From assembly GCF_030253575.1 (NCBI RefSeq), contig NC_080567.1:36237501-36301500 (forward strand): DNA of 64,000 nucleotides, read 5' to 3'. This document shows positions 34,771 through 46,483 of this stretch, piece by piece (within the stretch, counting starts at the first letter, position 1; each line of letters starts with the position of its first letter). The stretch is from Rhododendron vialii. Lineage: Eukaryota; Streptophyta; Magnoliopsida; Ericales; Ericaceae. A model generated the notes under the pieces. That model had not been told where the DNA came from. It made no database searches and saw only the letters and a program-made list of their open reading frames with translations. A program made the position numbers and the translations under genes.

Positions 34771-35599
34771 CATAAAGTATGCCACAAAACAAGAAAAATA
34801 ACTATCAAAATTTGATTTGATTTCATATGCAAGGACATAATGCGTAATATGGCATGTCAGCTGGTCACATGATTAGTCACATCTAGTATTGTTCTTTCCT
34901 TCTACTTTACGAGCAATTTACTCCACATCAGTGTCAAAGAGGTAGAGTGAATAAGTAGACTCTTTCATTTTATGTTAAACCTCGTTATTCGGTGCTGAGA
35001 GAAAAAATGTCCACACAAGACCCAAACAACGATTAATGGAACTAACAAAGGCTTATGTTATGTGGCATTATGCTTTTGCAAAATGAGACACACACACTCG
35101 TCTATCAAATAACTCCTTGAAACACACTAGACGAGAATCCGTTTCCAATCTGTGTGGCTAATGTTTTTTTTTTGATTGGCATGTGGCTAATGTTGTTGCC
35201 AGATATCTTTCATCAACCCTCCCCAGTGGAGAAATGCCATCATCAATGCACCAGACCATATAGGATGTTTATACTGTATGACAGATTTGGAGAGGAGTTG
35301 GATCTGGTTGGTCTGAGTGTAGCCAATGGTAGGACATGGTTTTGGAATTACGTTTAGTCTGGATTGTGTCGAAACGTGTCTTCTTGTCTTACAAGAGACT
35401 ATCTCCTATCCCTAGATCAAACACAGCCTTATTGAGGTGGTAAGCGGTTGTTTGGTGGCTCTAAGAGGTCTTTCTCACTTCAGGCATGTCTCTCTCTCTC
35501 TCTCACACACACACACAACCTTTTAAATCCTCTTCTTTCTACCCATCTCATCTTTGAACACGGATTGAACAGTAATCGGGGCAAGAAAAAGGTCGGGAA

Positions 35600-36304
35600 C
35601 AGTGGCGGAGCCACTTGAGGACAAGCGGGGGCACGCGTCCCCACTGAATACTCTATTTTTTTTATTTTTTTTTTCAGATTTTGTATTTATTTTCTGTAAT
35701 TGGCTTCTTAAATTGTTCTTTGTTTAATCACTTTAATACATTTTGTATATATTTCATTCTCAACTTTTTGTTTCCAATATTACAACAATTCCACTACACT
35801 TGCGAAGTGAGATTTTTAATGAATAAAAAGAGAGTCATCACTCATCATTTGAAACTCCTCAATACATAATATCCAAATTTGTGAGTGGCTAAACCATGGG
35901 TTATATGCATTATACTTCATTAATTATTCACAATTTTAAAAGTAATCTTGTCATTGTTGATAAAACTCACAACGTGTGACGAAATAGAGGTTTAAGCATA
36001 AAATTTGAAAAGAAAAGCAAATTTTTCTGATTGGATCAAGATTGCTGAATATTAACATTTTAATTATTGTGTATCTAACTGTTATTAGACTTGGTCCATT
36101 GAGACAATTCAGACAATTGATTTGTTTTGATAGTTTATGAAATTACTACAGCACCTTCCTTAGTAAATGTGTTAGCTTTTTTTTTTAAATTCTTTTTATC
36201 ATAAGCATTCGTTTATTATTTTGGTGTTGCTAATTATGATTTTTTTTTGTTGAAGTGTGTTTAAAAAGTGCCCCCACTATTGTTAATTCTTGGCTACGCC
36301 ACTG
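35600..36304. mobile_element. hAT-type non-autonomous element, unit 2
   Basis: The ends CAGTGGCGGAGCCA and TGGCTACGCCACTG are inverted, and the flanks are the exact 8-bp target duplication GTCGGGAA (35592-35599 and 36305-36312). Units 1 and 3 have the uninterrupted site (GGTCGGGAAAGC, GGTCTGGAAAGC). The element is 705 bp and AT-rich, with no transposase domain seen. Confidence 0.88.
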
Positions 36305-36779
36305 GTCGGGAAAGTGTTAAACAGTGGTCTTTGGGTTTGTAGATTAGGGAATTTTCATTCATTTATTTCTTATCTGTCATGTAAGATCAGCATTTAGGTA
36401 CACAAGGAATCGATAAGTTGTTTGCTTTGTGGTTTGGATAGAATTGGTGATGCATGAATGACAAACCAAGGTAAAAGAATGGACAGACAACTTCAACTTG
36501 ATAGAACAAAGACCCTCTTTTTTATTAATTCTCAAAGATTGGTTTTACGTCCTTGGTTAAGATTGGTTGGGATAGAATTGGTGATCCATTGAGGCATCTG
36601 AGCTAGCTCCTGCAGAGAATTAATGTTCTGAAAAATTCCATATTTGGGTATCTAACAAAAGCAAAGAATGTATTAACACTACAAATGTGACAATCATGGA
36701 CAACCTACACGGCACTAAGTCGTGCTTAAGGAGGACAATGACTTACTGCCAAGGATAAACGGCAGTCTCCAAATTCAAC

Positions 36780-37280
36780 TGCATCTCATGAACAAGAACT
36801 AGATCTTCATTCCCCTACGAAAGATAATTGGAAAAATGATTTTGCAATTTTAATCATTGCATGTACACAGTTTCAATTGCCCCACCCTCAACTTGCCCCA
36901 AATGTATTCCGCCTTTCTCCAATTGTTCCCTCCGGATAACCATAACTTATTTGGCGGTGGAACTCCCACTCCTGTAGAATTGGAGCCTCATAAAGAGGAC
37001 ATCTTATTTGTATGGTACTATTAAGAAGAGTACATTTAGGTCTGGTACCATTAAGAAGACTTCTTTGAATATACAAAAATATGGTCACGACCGGTTCACA
37101 TGAAATTCCAAAGATAGATGACAGAATATAGGAAAAATAGGATTAATGTTGCCGAAACCTAATTGATTGGAACTTAAAGGCTCAGTTTGGTTTGGTTTTA
37201 TTTTTGTTAGAAGACAGAATATGACGGCCTCCATCACCAAATGTTGGAGATGCACAAGATAATCAGTAGTCACAAAAGAA
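36780..37280 (-). other. Exon-like block of unknown origin, unit 2
   Basis: Sister of the block at 25740-26160. It keeps the peptide LQEWEFHRQISYGYPEGTI, extended here by GERRNTFG. The CTTGGCA|GTAAGT donor-like site at about 36744-36752 is intact. The flanking acceptor-like TCGTAG|GGGAATGAAG lies near 36820. Confidence 0.3.
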
Positions 37281-37414
37281 ATGCAACAGACATCATCATC
37301 ACAGTTAGGAAGCTATCATTGTCTTACGTAGAGATTTGTTGAAGAAATGAAAGGCATCAAGACAAAAATGCAACTCTACACATACATGGAGGAAGCCAAA
37401 GCCAAAAAGGCTAT

Positions 37415-38182
37415 TGTTGGAGTTTTTCAAAATAAAATTGGATTTTAGTTTGGAATTTTTGGAAAGGTACTAAATGAGGATTTTGTGAAAGGTTGTCACA
37501 CTTTTTCGCATGAGTTGTGACTTTATGTAAATGGTTGTAACATCCATTAAATTGGAGTGTGTTCATTTGAAAAGATGTGATTGTCAGGAAGGAATGTGAA
37601 TCATGGGGTGCTTCCAAGAGACATGACCCTTCTTAATTAATTGTTTAAAGGATGTCTACTAATAGGCATGTTCCTCTCTATTAATTGTCTTTGAAAGACA
37701 TGATCTTTCCTAATTGGTGTCTTCAAGGGACATGACCATTTCTTATGGTTGTTTACTAGAGTAACAACCTTTCATACAAGGATGCTTATAAGTCTATAAA
37801 TAGGCCATTTGTAAAGTCATTCAAGGGGCTGAAAATTTCATACTGAATTGCTCTCTTTTTCTCTACACATTCTCTTCCTAGAAATGGCAAATTGATATTC
37901 TGTTATATCTCAAAATAGAGTAACAGTTCTTGGTTCTTCTACATTTGCTTAGTGGATATTCTGTCTGTCTCCGTTTGTGCAAACGATGACAGAAAGAACC
38001 TAGAGTTCGGATTCGATTTATCTTGAAGGCGGATTTGCTGTAACCCGGTGCACACCTTCTGGTGGGGGCAAACACTGTCTTTAAGAAAGCGTTTTCCTAA
38101 CGTGACTCGAATGCTTCTACCATTCCAAATTTGAAGAATTAACGCCATCACTTTCATCATAATGAAGATCAGATTTCCAACA
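37415..38182. mobile_element. Solo LTR, probably Ty1/copia type
   Basis: A 768-bp insertion opens TGTTGGAG and closes TTTCCAACA. It contains a TATA-like promoter stretch (CTATAAATAGGCC near 37795). Units 1 and 3 have the uninterrupted site (AGTCTAGGGATCC, GGCTAGGGATCC). There is no coding region and no second LTR. A clean target duplication is not evident, so the exact edges may be off by a base or two. It arrived after the unit duplication. Confidence 0.65.
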
Positions 38183-38317
38183 TAGGGATCCACTCAATTC
38201 AAGCCTCAAAATTCTCTACAAAAATCGTCAACTGTTGCATTTTAATGGGTGCAACCAAGAACAATGAAAGCTAGGAGTATACAAAATCAAACAATGGAAG
38301 ATTAGAAGAGACCTGTC

Positions 38318-39062
38318 TGTTACTATGGCAATGAGATCGAACCCATCAATTCCTTCCATACCTGTCTGTTACATTTTCTCTCTCCCCCACATCCCTTTCT
38401 CTCGGTGGAGCGAATTTGTATTCCGTAATGAAGTGGGTATGATCAAGTGTGGTCAAGTCTATTTTCAGATAAATAAATTTAACAAAATCATCTCCGAATA
38501 TGTACCAATCAATGTCCGATTAACTTGATCTTTGACAAAGTTTATCTTCTTGACAAGCTCTACAACTCTAACAGTCGCGATCAAGAAATAAACCCTGCAC
38601 AAATTAGCAATTTTACCAATTAGACTTCATAGGTCCTGGAATGGGATCTTTAAAGAAACGCGTCGTCGTTTTCAACGAAGTGGATTTTATCAAGCGTGGC
38701 CAAATCTATTTTTACAAAAATAAATCCACAAAAATCGTCTGCGATTATGCATCAATTGACATCCGACGAACACGATCTTCTCAAAGGTTTGAGTTTTTTT
38801 CAATCTCTACTAATTGAACATTTTCGATCAAACAAACCCAGAACGACTTTGCAATTTACCAATTATATGTCTTCTAGGACTTCTCAAATTGAAGATGCGA
38901 AGTCTGATTGAAATTCGAAGATGCGAACCCTGAATGAAATTGGACCGACGTCGTTTTGATGGACCTTTGAAGAGGCGACGTCTCCAGTGTTTAAGGAAGA
39001 TCGTCTCTCAGTTCGTCGTCCCCATTTACTCTCTCTCTCTCTCTCTGAGCTCTCTCCCCATT

Positions 39063-39101
<39 letters not shown>

Positions 39102-39210
39102 CTCTCTCCCTCCGTGCATATGCATATTTTATCTCACAACATCTTTATCACAAACGACCGTCAATTCTCTACAAATTGATTCTGGTATGTGACATTTCAC
39201 GTATACAAAA
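38318..39210. repeat. Dispersed block C
   Basis: Third copy of the block, with both 240-bp tandem units. The second unit contains an open frame with FTKINPQKSSAIM and LIEHFRSNKPRTTLQF, aligned with QKNKFKKSSPIM and QLQQFRSRNNPCTSLQF in unit 1 of block A. Two CT tracts lie at about 39029-39047 and 39067-39099. Confidence 0.7.
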
Positions 39211-39309
39211 TCTCAATTTTTTGACTTTTTTGATTTCCCCAATAATAATACATATAAAAAAATTGGCGCATAACTAAACGATTTGATAGGAAAATGAATA
39301 AAGAAAAAA

Positions 39310-39550
39310 TAAGCCATTTTTTTTGTGGGTTATAGGGCGGGCTTCGGGTCAGCAGCTTTATCTGATCAAAGGCCAGGACACAGGGGTTTTGGTACTATCC
39401 TGGTGCGAAGAACCCCGGAGGTGACTGCAATGAGCAGAAATCTCACTCACCGGCCTAACATGAGAGCTTCAACCTCTCGCCTTACCAATGAGCCGACAGC
39501 TGATGGCTGTTGGTCACGATTACTACCAAAAAGCTCCAAAAAAAAAAATT
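39310..39550. other. Possible small retroposon
   Basis: A GC-richer segment (39325-39540) is bordered on one side by an A run (39538-39549) and on the other by a T run (39312-39324). It contrasts with the surrounding AT-rich DNA and is absent from the matching place after blocks A and D. No domain or clear target duplication was seen. It could be a SINE or LINE tail of either orientation. Confidence 0.3.
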
Positions 39551-39980
39551 GAATATTTCGCATGGAGGAGTATGCATTGGAAATCGCGTGACTTTTAAAT
39601 TCTCTCTATTGTGATAATAACCTTAATGATAACGGTGTGCATGTGGAAATCGCGTGACTTTTAGTGGCCATGTTACATGTCGTACTCATGAAAAAAATTG
39701 CATGTTTGCAGTGTAAATCCATGTTTGTGGTTGTGAGTATGTTTGGCTGAAACGAGGAATGCCTGAAAATGCATAGACTAGTTACTAGAATGTAGTTAGT
39801 TTAAGTTTAGTTGGCTAGTTCATAGTTTAAGTTTAGTTGCCTGAAAACTTAGTTGGCCAGTTCATAGATTTGGGAATCGATTGGAGGCATAACAAGATTG
39901 GGTTGGGGTGGAGGACATGGGTAAAGGGAAGGGGAGAGATGAGATTGTTTAGATGGAAGAGAGAAAATTAAGCATGGTTA

Positions 39981-40269
39981 GGGGGTGTTTGGTAACCTTT
40001 TTATTTTCAGTTTTTACTTTTTTGAAAAACAAATCAAGAAAACTTGTTTGGTAACAAGTTTTTACATTTTTGTTTTTCATAAACTTTTTTAGAGTTTTTA
40101 TAAACTATGGAAACTACAAAAATGTGTTTTCGCCAGTTTTTTTTTTTTTTTTTGAGAAACACAAATTTTATCAAACATGTTTCTTGTTTTTGTTTTTATG
40201 AAAACATAAACATGTTTCTACTTGTAGTTTCTTAAAAACAAAAAACTGAAAAGGTTACCGAACACACCA
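39981..40269. mobile_element. Tourist/PIF-Harbinger-like MITE, unit 3
   Basis: GGGGGTGTTTGGTAACC at the left and GGTTACCGAACACACCA at the right are terminal inverted repeats with TTA on each side. Unit 4 has the empty site, GGTTAACTTT (about 45951), with a single TTA. The length is 289 bp and there is no coding capacity. Confidence 0.85.
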
Positions 40270-40435
40270 TTAACTTTTTATGACTTTTATTTAATGGGCA
40301 GGGTTAATGTGAAGGACAAATACACAAAAGCCCAATTTCATAAGAACTCTCTCCCTTCTGCACAAAGCACTGTTATTGTACGAAACTGGAAGCTGAACAA
40401 CTGATTATAGTGCTTGTACGAGGATTACAAATCCT

Positions 40436-42167
40436 TTAGGATGGTTCCCCCTTTATCTTGAGATGATGAATTTGGATGTTGTCAACATCAAGCTTCTTGA
40501 AATTACTTCTCATTTTGGTTGCAAAGAACTTCCCCCAATTGTATGCCTGGTACTTGGCCCGGTCTTCCTCTGTTATCAGCTCCTCAAGCGGCTCTACCAT
40601 GACATTATGGTCTGGATTGAAGAAGAATGGCATCGAAAATCTTTCCGTCTCGGAGTTCGCCATTACCCTGTGCTCAACACTCTCGTACCTGTCATTGCTC
40701 CATACCTATTCAACAATTTCCCACGTACACATATGTTCAGCTCATACTGGTGCGGTAATTTAGGTGGTGAGTTCAATTTTAGTCAAGAAATGGTACCTGA
40801 ATGATGTCACCAACATTCACAATATAAGCATGGGAGTGGGTTTGATGCAGATCCACTCCCCATCAGCTTTCCTCTTTACTTGCAGTCCTCCAACATTGTC
40901 TTGTGCAAGGACAGTTAAGGCTCCACCATCCTTGTGTCCGCTAGCACCCAAAGCTAGGTGAGGGATTGGACAAGATGGATAGTGATCGAGCCTGGTGAAG
41001 CTGGTATGATCATTGAAGAAGCCACTTAATCGGTTCGCTTTCAAGCCTAAGCTCAGTGAGATGAGTTCCAGCAACTTGTGAGCCAATTTCTCTGTTTCCT
41101 CGGCATATTCTTCAAATGCCTCCCTGGTCAAGACAATTTAGTCAGCTCCCTTACCTCAATCTTTAAAAGAATACTTTGTTGCATTACTATTTTGGATCAC
41201 TATGTACCGAGCTTTTCCCAGAATTCCCCCTCCCCCTCCACATTCCCAATCATATCTTTTCCTAGGTCCTCAGCCACTAATAGATCAGTTAGCTCATCAG
41301 GTCTGTCTGAGTTTGTGGTTGCTTCAATCCATTTCAAGCATGATACCTTATGTTTTGTTGCATTTTTCATGGTTGCCCTGTTTGAGTTAGTCCTTTTTTT
41401 TTCTTTTTTTTTTTTGAGATAGGCAAAAGTTTATAAAAAACGGGGAGAGGGGAAAGAGAAATCCAACAAAAAGTTGGACAGTATATCACATGGGTCAAAG
41501 CCCAGCCCATAAGGTCTAACACGGGAGCCCAAACTGTTTGAGTTAGTCTAATATGGCAATCTGTGTCAATGTGCACAAAACTACACATGCTAATTTTTGA
41601 TGCCTTTTATCTTGTGATAGATCACAATTAATCATCTCATTTATTGATGCCATAGTTTCTTATGGTCAAATAGGATTAAAATCTCGAATGTTACCTCAAT
41701 TCAGAAGGGTCCTCAGGCCACTGATTAACCACCTCCTTGAGTCCATTGTCACTGGCCTTATGTGAAGCTGGTATCACAGTCGGGTTCTTCACCATCAGAT
41801 CAAACACCTCTTTCCAGTCCCTAACATTCTCGGTAAACAAACTATCATAATAACCCAGTGGATTCACCTCATCCCCCCTAACCTTCAGCTTCTCCTCTGT
41901 TGAAAGTGCAAAGAACTTTCTTGATGCCATCTCGAGTTTTTCTCTCTTTTCCAATGGCACCCCGTGGTTGATAACTTGGAAAAAACCCCAGTTCTTGCAG
42001 GCATCCCTGACCTCTTCTACTAGAGTTTCAATGGAACTAGGGTTAGAAGGAAAATCATGAGAGTTAAAAACGGAGAGGTTGATCAATGGGATGCCTTCAG
42101 CTTCAGTGATGGCTAGTTTAGGCCTGTGTTCAACTACTTGAATGAAAGCTTCATCTACCTCTCCCAT
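40436..42167 (-). pseudogene. 2-oxoglutarate/Fe(II) dioxygenase, copy 3 (frameshift)
   Basis: Exons 42167-41695, 41123-40797 and 40705-40436 follow the array pattern, but the middle exon is 327 bp instead of 328. One G is missing from a G run near 40832-40834 (GCATGGGAGTGG here, GCATGGGGAGTGG in copies 4 and 5). This shifts the frame after KPTP, just before the beta strand with HAYIVNVGDIIQV, and would remove the second His ligand and the R-x-S. The GHKDGG motif and exon 1 are otherwise good, and exon 3 is still open (MANSETERFSMPFFF). Like copies 4 and 5 it has a 7-residue insertion after VFNSHDF. Either a young pseudogene or a base-calling error in a homopolymer. Intron 1 contains a retroposed insert. 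Confidence 0.8.
41393..41533 (-). mobile_element. Retroposed insert in intron 1 of copy 3
   Basis: A T run (poly(A) on minus) starts the 141-bp insert, which is flanked by the 15-bp target duplication CTGTTTGAGTTAGTC (41378-41392 and 41534-41548). Copies 4 and 5 show the uninterrupted intron (TTTGAGTTGGTC, TTTGAGTTAGTC). It is a short non-LTR retroposon in minus orientation, the same strand as the gene. Confidence 0.8.
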
Positions 42168-42758
42168 GGCTGAGATTACTTTGGCTAACTCTAGGAGAAG
42201 GTTGTTTTCTAGGTGTAAAATGAGGCTAGTGGTGACACAGTTATATCATGTGAGTGTGTGGAAATATTTATGTTGAACCTGGAAATTTTTTGACATGTGT
42301 GATGAGGTTGCTAAGGCAGGTAGGTTTTGATAGGATTCCTCTTTGGATGCTAAGGTAGGTAGGTTTGTTAGGATTCCTCTTTGGAAGTTTTGCTTGTCTT
42401 TGTCATGACTGGGAAATTGTTTGTTTGCTTTCTTTCAAGAATTGGTAAAGTGTTTGCTTTGTTGTCAGGATAGATTTGGTGATGCATGACCGACAAAAAC
42501 ACAGAAAGACAGATTTGGGGATGGATCAGAGTCATAACAAGATTAGGTTGGGTTTGAGGATGTGGGTAAAGGGAAGGGGAGAGATGAGCTTGTTTAGACG
42601 GAAGAGAGAAAAGTAAGCTTGGTTTACCTTTAATGACTTTTGTTTAATAGGTAAGGTTAATATGAAGGACAAAACGCAAAAACCCAATTTCCTCTAACAC
42701 AGCCTTATTGAGGCAGGAAGCAGTTGTTTAGTGGCTCTAAGAGGTCTTTCTCACTTCA

Positions 42759-42763
<5 letters not shown>

Positions 42764-42819
<56 letters not shown>

Positions 42820-42820
42820 G
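42764..42820. repeat. (CT)n(CA)n microsatellite, unit 3
   Basis: A CT tract passes into a CA tract. It is homologous in position to the tracts in units 1, 2 and the 50.2-kb region. Confidence 0.95.
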
Positions 42821-43499
42821 ACACCCTTTTAAATCCTCTTCTTTCTACCCATATCATCTTCGAACACGGATAGAACAGTAATCGGAGAAGGAAAAAGGTC
42901 TGGAAAGCGTTAAACAGTGGTCTTTAGGTACTTAAGGAATCGATAAATTGTTTGCTTTGTGGTTGGGATAGAATTGGTGATGCATGACTGACAAACCAAG
43001 GTAAGAGAATGGACAGACAACTTCAACTTGATAGAACAAACCACCCACTTTTTTAAAAGTTCTCAAAGATTGGTTTTACGTCCTTGGTTAAGTCAAAAGA
43101 GAGTTCACTGAACTTATTACTTCTCCTTCCATTTTTTTGAAATTGTTCGCTCGCAATGTGGCTCCTCTACTAACAAGGTCCACAATAGCATCAGCTATGC
43201 CCATCTAGACTATGAAGAAACCAGATAACCTAAAAACCGGCAAGAATATTAGACTTGACATGTTGTACTATCTATATTTATTGTTGTGAGCTCAGCCCAA
43301 GTTAACATGTAAACTTCAATTGCTTGAAATTTCCTGGAAAATGTCCAATTATACACGGCCACTCGTCTGATACCCTTACCCACGTATCTAATAGTACTCT
43401 GCGCCTAAAGAAGTGTCAAAATTAAAATAGTTTAAGCAAGTCTGCATAAAATTAACGGTTGCTAAAAAACCTAGATGAATATGAAATCCCCCAAACAAC

Positions 43500-44350
43500 T
43501 ACAAACTATTCAAATACCGAGATACTAATGATCCAAAAAAGGAATAGAATCTAAATCCTAACCGAAACTTCTTATCAACAACTCCCAAAGAAAACAGATA
43601 TATTGAAGGAATAGTTGAACAGAAATATGACATGACAAAATTGAAACAAAACGTACATAGGTGAAACCAGTGGCGACTCTCAGAGGTTTCGGGTGTCCAT
43701 TGAGGCATCTGAGCCAGCTCCCGCAGCAAATCAATGTTCTCAAAAATCCCATATTTGGGTATCTAACAAAAGCAAAGAATGTATTAACACTACAAATGTG
43801 ACAATCATGGACAACCTATACGGCACTAAGTCGCGCTTAAGGAGGACAATGACTTACTGCCAAGGATAAATGGCAGTCTTCAAATTCAACTGCATCTCAT
43901 GAACAAGAACTAGATCTTCATTCCCCTACGAAAGATAATTGAAACAATGATATTGCAATTTTAATCATTGCATGTAGACTGTTTCAATTCCCCCACACTC
44001 AACTTGCCCCAAATGTATTCCGCCTTTCTCCAATTGTTCCCTCCGGATAACCATAACTTATTTGGCTTGGAGCCTCATAAAGAGGACATCTTATATGTCT
44101 GGTACCATTAAGAAGAGAGGAGTGCTATGTACCCCGAAAGAGTACCCAGAAATTACCCCGAATTTGAAAATCGATGGTCCAGATTGACTTAAATCTGGGC
44201 CATCGATTTTCAAATTCGGGGTAATTTCTGGGTACTCTTTCGGGGTACATAGAATTTCCCTTAAGAAGAGTACATCTAGGTCAAGAAAACATCTTTGAAT
44301 ATACAAAAATACGGACACGACCAGTTGACATGAAATTCCAAAGATAGATG
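43500..44350 (-). other. Exon-like block of unknown origin, unit 3
   Basis: Third sister of the 25.7-kb block, interrupted by a MITE at 44118-44260. The 3' piece is better preserved here. After an acceptor-like TTAG (near 43764) the frame reads IPKYGIFENIDLLRELAQMP then QWTPETSESRH without the stop that unit 1 has at the same place. Another frame over the same bases is also open (MGFLRTLICCGSWLRCLNGH), so the true frame is undecided. Confidence 0.3.
44118..44260. mobile_element. Mutator-like hairpin MITE, unit 3
   Basis: This is an almost perfect hairpin: CTATGTACCCCGAAAGAGTA on the left mirrors TACTCTTTCGGGGTACATAG on the right, with the loop near 44190. The flanks are a 10-bp direct repeat, TTAAGAAGAG (44108-44117 and 44261-44270). 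Unit 2 has the single-copy site (ATTAAGAAGAGTACATTTAGG near 37020). The target length of 9-10 bp fits Mutator-type elements. Confidence 0.8.
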
Positions 44351-44729
44351 ACAGAATATAGGGAAAATAGAATTCATGTCGCCGAACTCAATTGATTGGG
44401 ACTCAAGGCTCGGTTTGGTTTCGTTTTTGTTAGAAGACAGAATATGACTGCCTCCATCACCAAATGTTGGAGATGCACAAGAAACTCAGTAGTCCCAAAA
44501 GAAATGCAACAGACATCATCACAGTTAGGAAGGTATCATTGTCTGACGTAGAGATTTGTTGAAGAAATGAAAGGCATCAAGAAAAAAATGCCAAAAAGGC
44601 TAGGGATCCACTCAATTCAAGCCTCAAAATTCTCTACAAATCGTCAACTGTTGCCTATTAATGGGTGCAAGCAAGAACAATGAAAGCTAGTATGCAAAAT
44701 CAAACATTGGAAAATTAGAAGAGACCTGT

Positions 44730-45690
44730 CTATTACTATGGCAATGAGATCGATCCCATCAATTCCTTCCTTCCTTCCATAGCTTCCTCGGATGAACGAA
44801 CCACCGCATTTTCTCTCCCTCCCTTTCCCTCGGAGGAGCGAAATTGTATTCCGTAATGAAGTGGGTATGATCAAGTGTGGTCAAGTCTATTTTCAGAACA
44901 ATAAATTTTACAAAATCATCTCCGATTATATATCAATCGATATCCGATTAATTTGATCTTCCACAAAGTTTATAATCTTTACAAGCTCTACAACTCCAAC
45001 AGTCTCGATCAAGAAATAATCCCTGTCCGTGTTTGCAATTTTACGAAGTAGACTTCGTAGGTCCTTTAATGGGATCTTCGAATAGACCCGACGTCGTTTT
45101 GATGAAGTGGGTTTTATCAAGTGTGGCCTAATCTATTTTTACAAAAATAAATCCACAAAAATCGTGTCCGATTATGTATTGATTGACATCCGAGGAACAT
45201 GATCTTCATCGAGATTTAAGATTTTGTCAATTTCTACCAACTGAACATTTTCGATCAGAAAATAAACCCAGAACGAGTTTTCAATTTACCAATTACATGT
45301 CTTGTAGGACTTCTCAATTTGAAGATGCGAAGTCTGAATGAAATTCTACGACGCCGTTTTGATGGACCTCCACTGTTTGAAGAGGCGAGCTCTCAACAAA
45401 ACCCGGTCGCCGTCGTTTCAGTCCCCCCCAAGGTGAGGAAGATCATCTGTAACAGGTCGTCGTCCCCATTTGCGCTTCTCTCTCTCTCCCTGAGCTCTCT
45501 CCCTCTGTGTATGCATATTTTATCTCACTACATCTTCGGTCACAAACGACTGTCAATTTTCTGTGAATTGATTCTGGCCTGTCACATTTCAGGTATGCAA
45601 AATCTCAATTTTTATCCGCATTGTACGCGATTCAAATTAGGCTATGGATTTCATCATTTTATGAACAAAACTTGCATGTTGCGGTGTAAA
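44730..45690. repeat. Dispersed block D
   Basis: Fourth copy of the block, immediately upstream of the copy 4 unit in plus coordinates. It has the same two 240-bp tandem units followed by a plus-strand frame beginning MKMRSLNEILRRRFDGPPLF (45319 on), which parallels MRSMNEIRRRRLHGPPPFEE in block A. The CT tract here is short. Confidence 0.7.
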
Positions 45691-46483
45691 TCCATGTTTG
45701 TGGTTGTGAATATGTTTGACTGAAACAAAGAATGCCTGAAAATGCATAGACTAGTTACTAGTATGTAGTTAGTATGTAAATTTAGTTGGCTAGTTCATAG
45801 TTTAAATTTAGTTTCTTGAAAATTTAGTTGGCTAGTTCATAGATTTGAGGATCGATTGGAGGCATAACAAGATTGGGTTGGGGCCGAGGACATGGGTAAA
45901 GAGAAGGGGAGAGATGAGGTTTAAAGACGGAAGAGAGAAAATTAAGCTTGGTTAACTTTTTTATGACTTTTATTTAATGGGCAGGGTTAATGTGAAGGAC
46001 AAATACACAAAAAACCAATTTCTGCTAACGTTGTTTGGTTACGCAGAAACAAAAAAACCCAATTTTTGCTAATGCAAAAAACGCATTATGTAACATACTG
46101 CCCCAGATAGAGCTCAATGAAGAAAAACGGATTCATGTAGCCCACCCTAATTGACTGGTACTTAAGGCTTTGTTGGTTTGTTTGTTTGGTTGAAAAATCC
46201 AACATTCTATTTTTTTTTTTGATAAGTAATTGACAAATGTAACATTCAAAGTCAAAGTCAATTTAGAAACTTTATATTTGGAGTTCAAGAACCTCGTCAG
46301 AGTTCAATGTAATTTGCCCTTTTTTACTCTTATACAATTCTAGGATGGATGTCCTTGATGATGAGTATTTCATAAGAACTCTTCCCTTCTACACAAAGCA
46401 CTGTTATTGTACAAAACTGGAAGCTGAACAACTTATTCTTGTGTTTGTACGAGGATCACAAATCCTTTAGGATGGTTCCTCCT

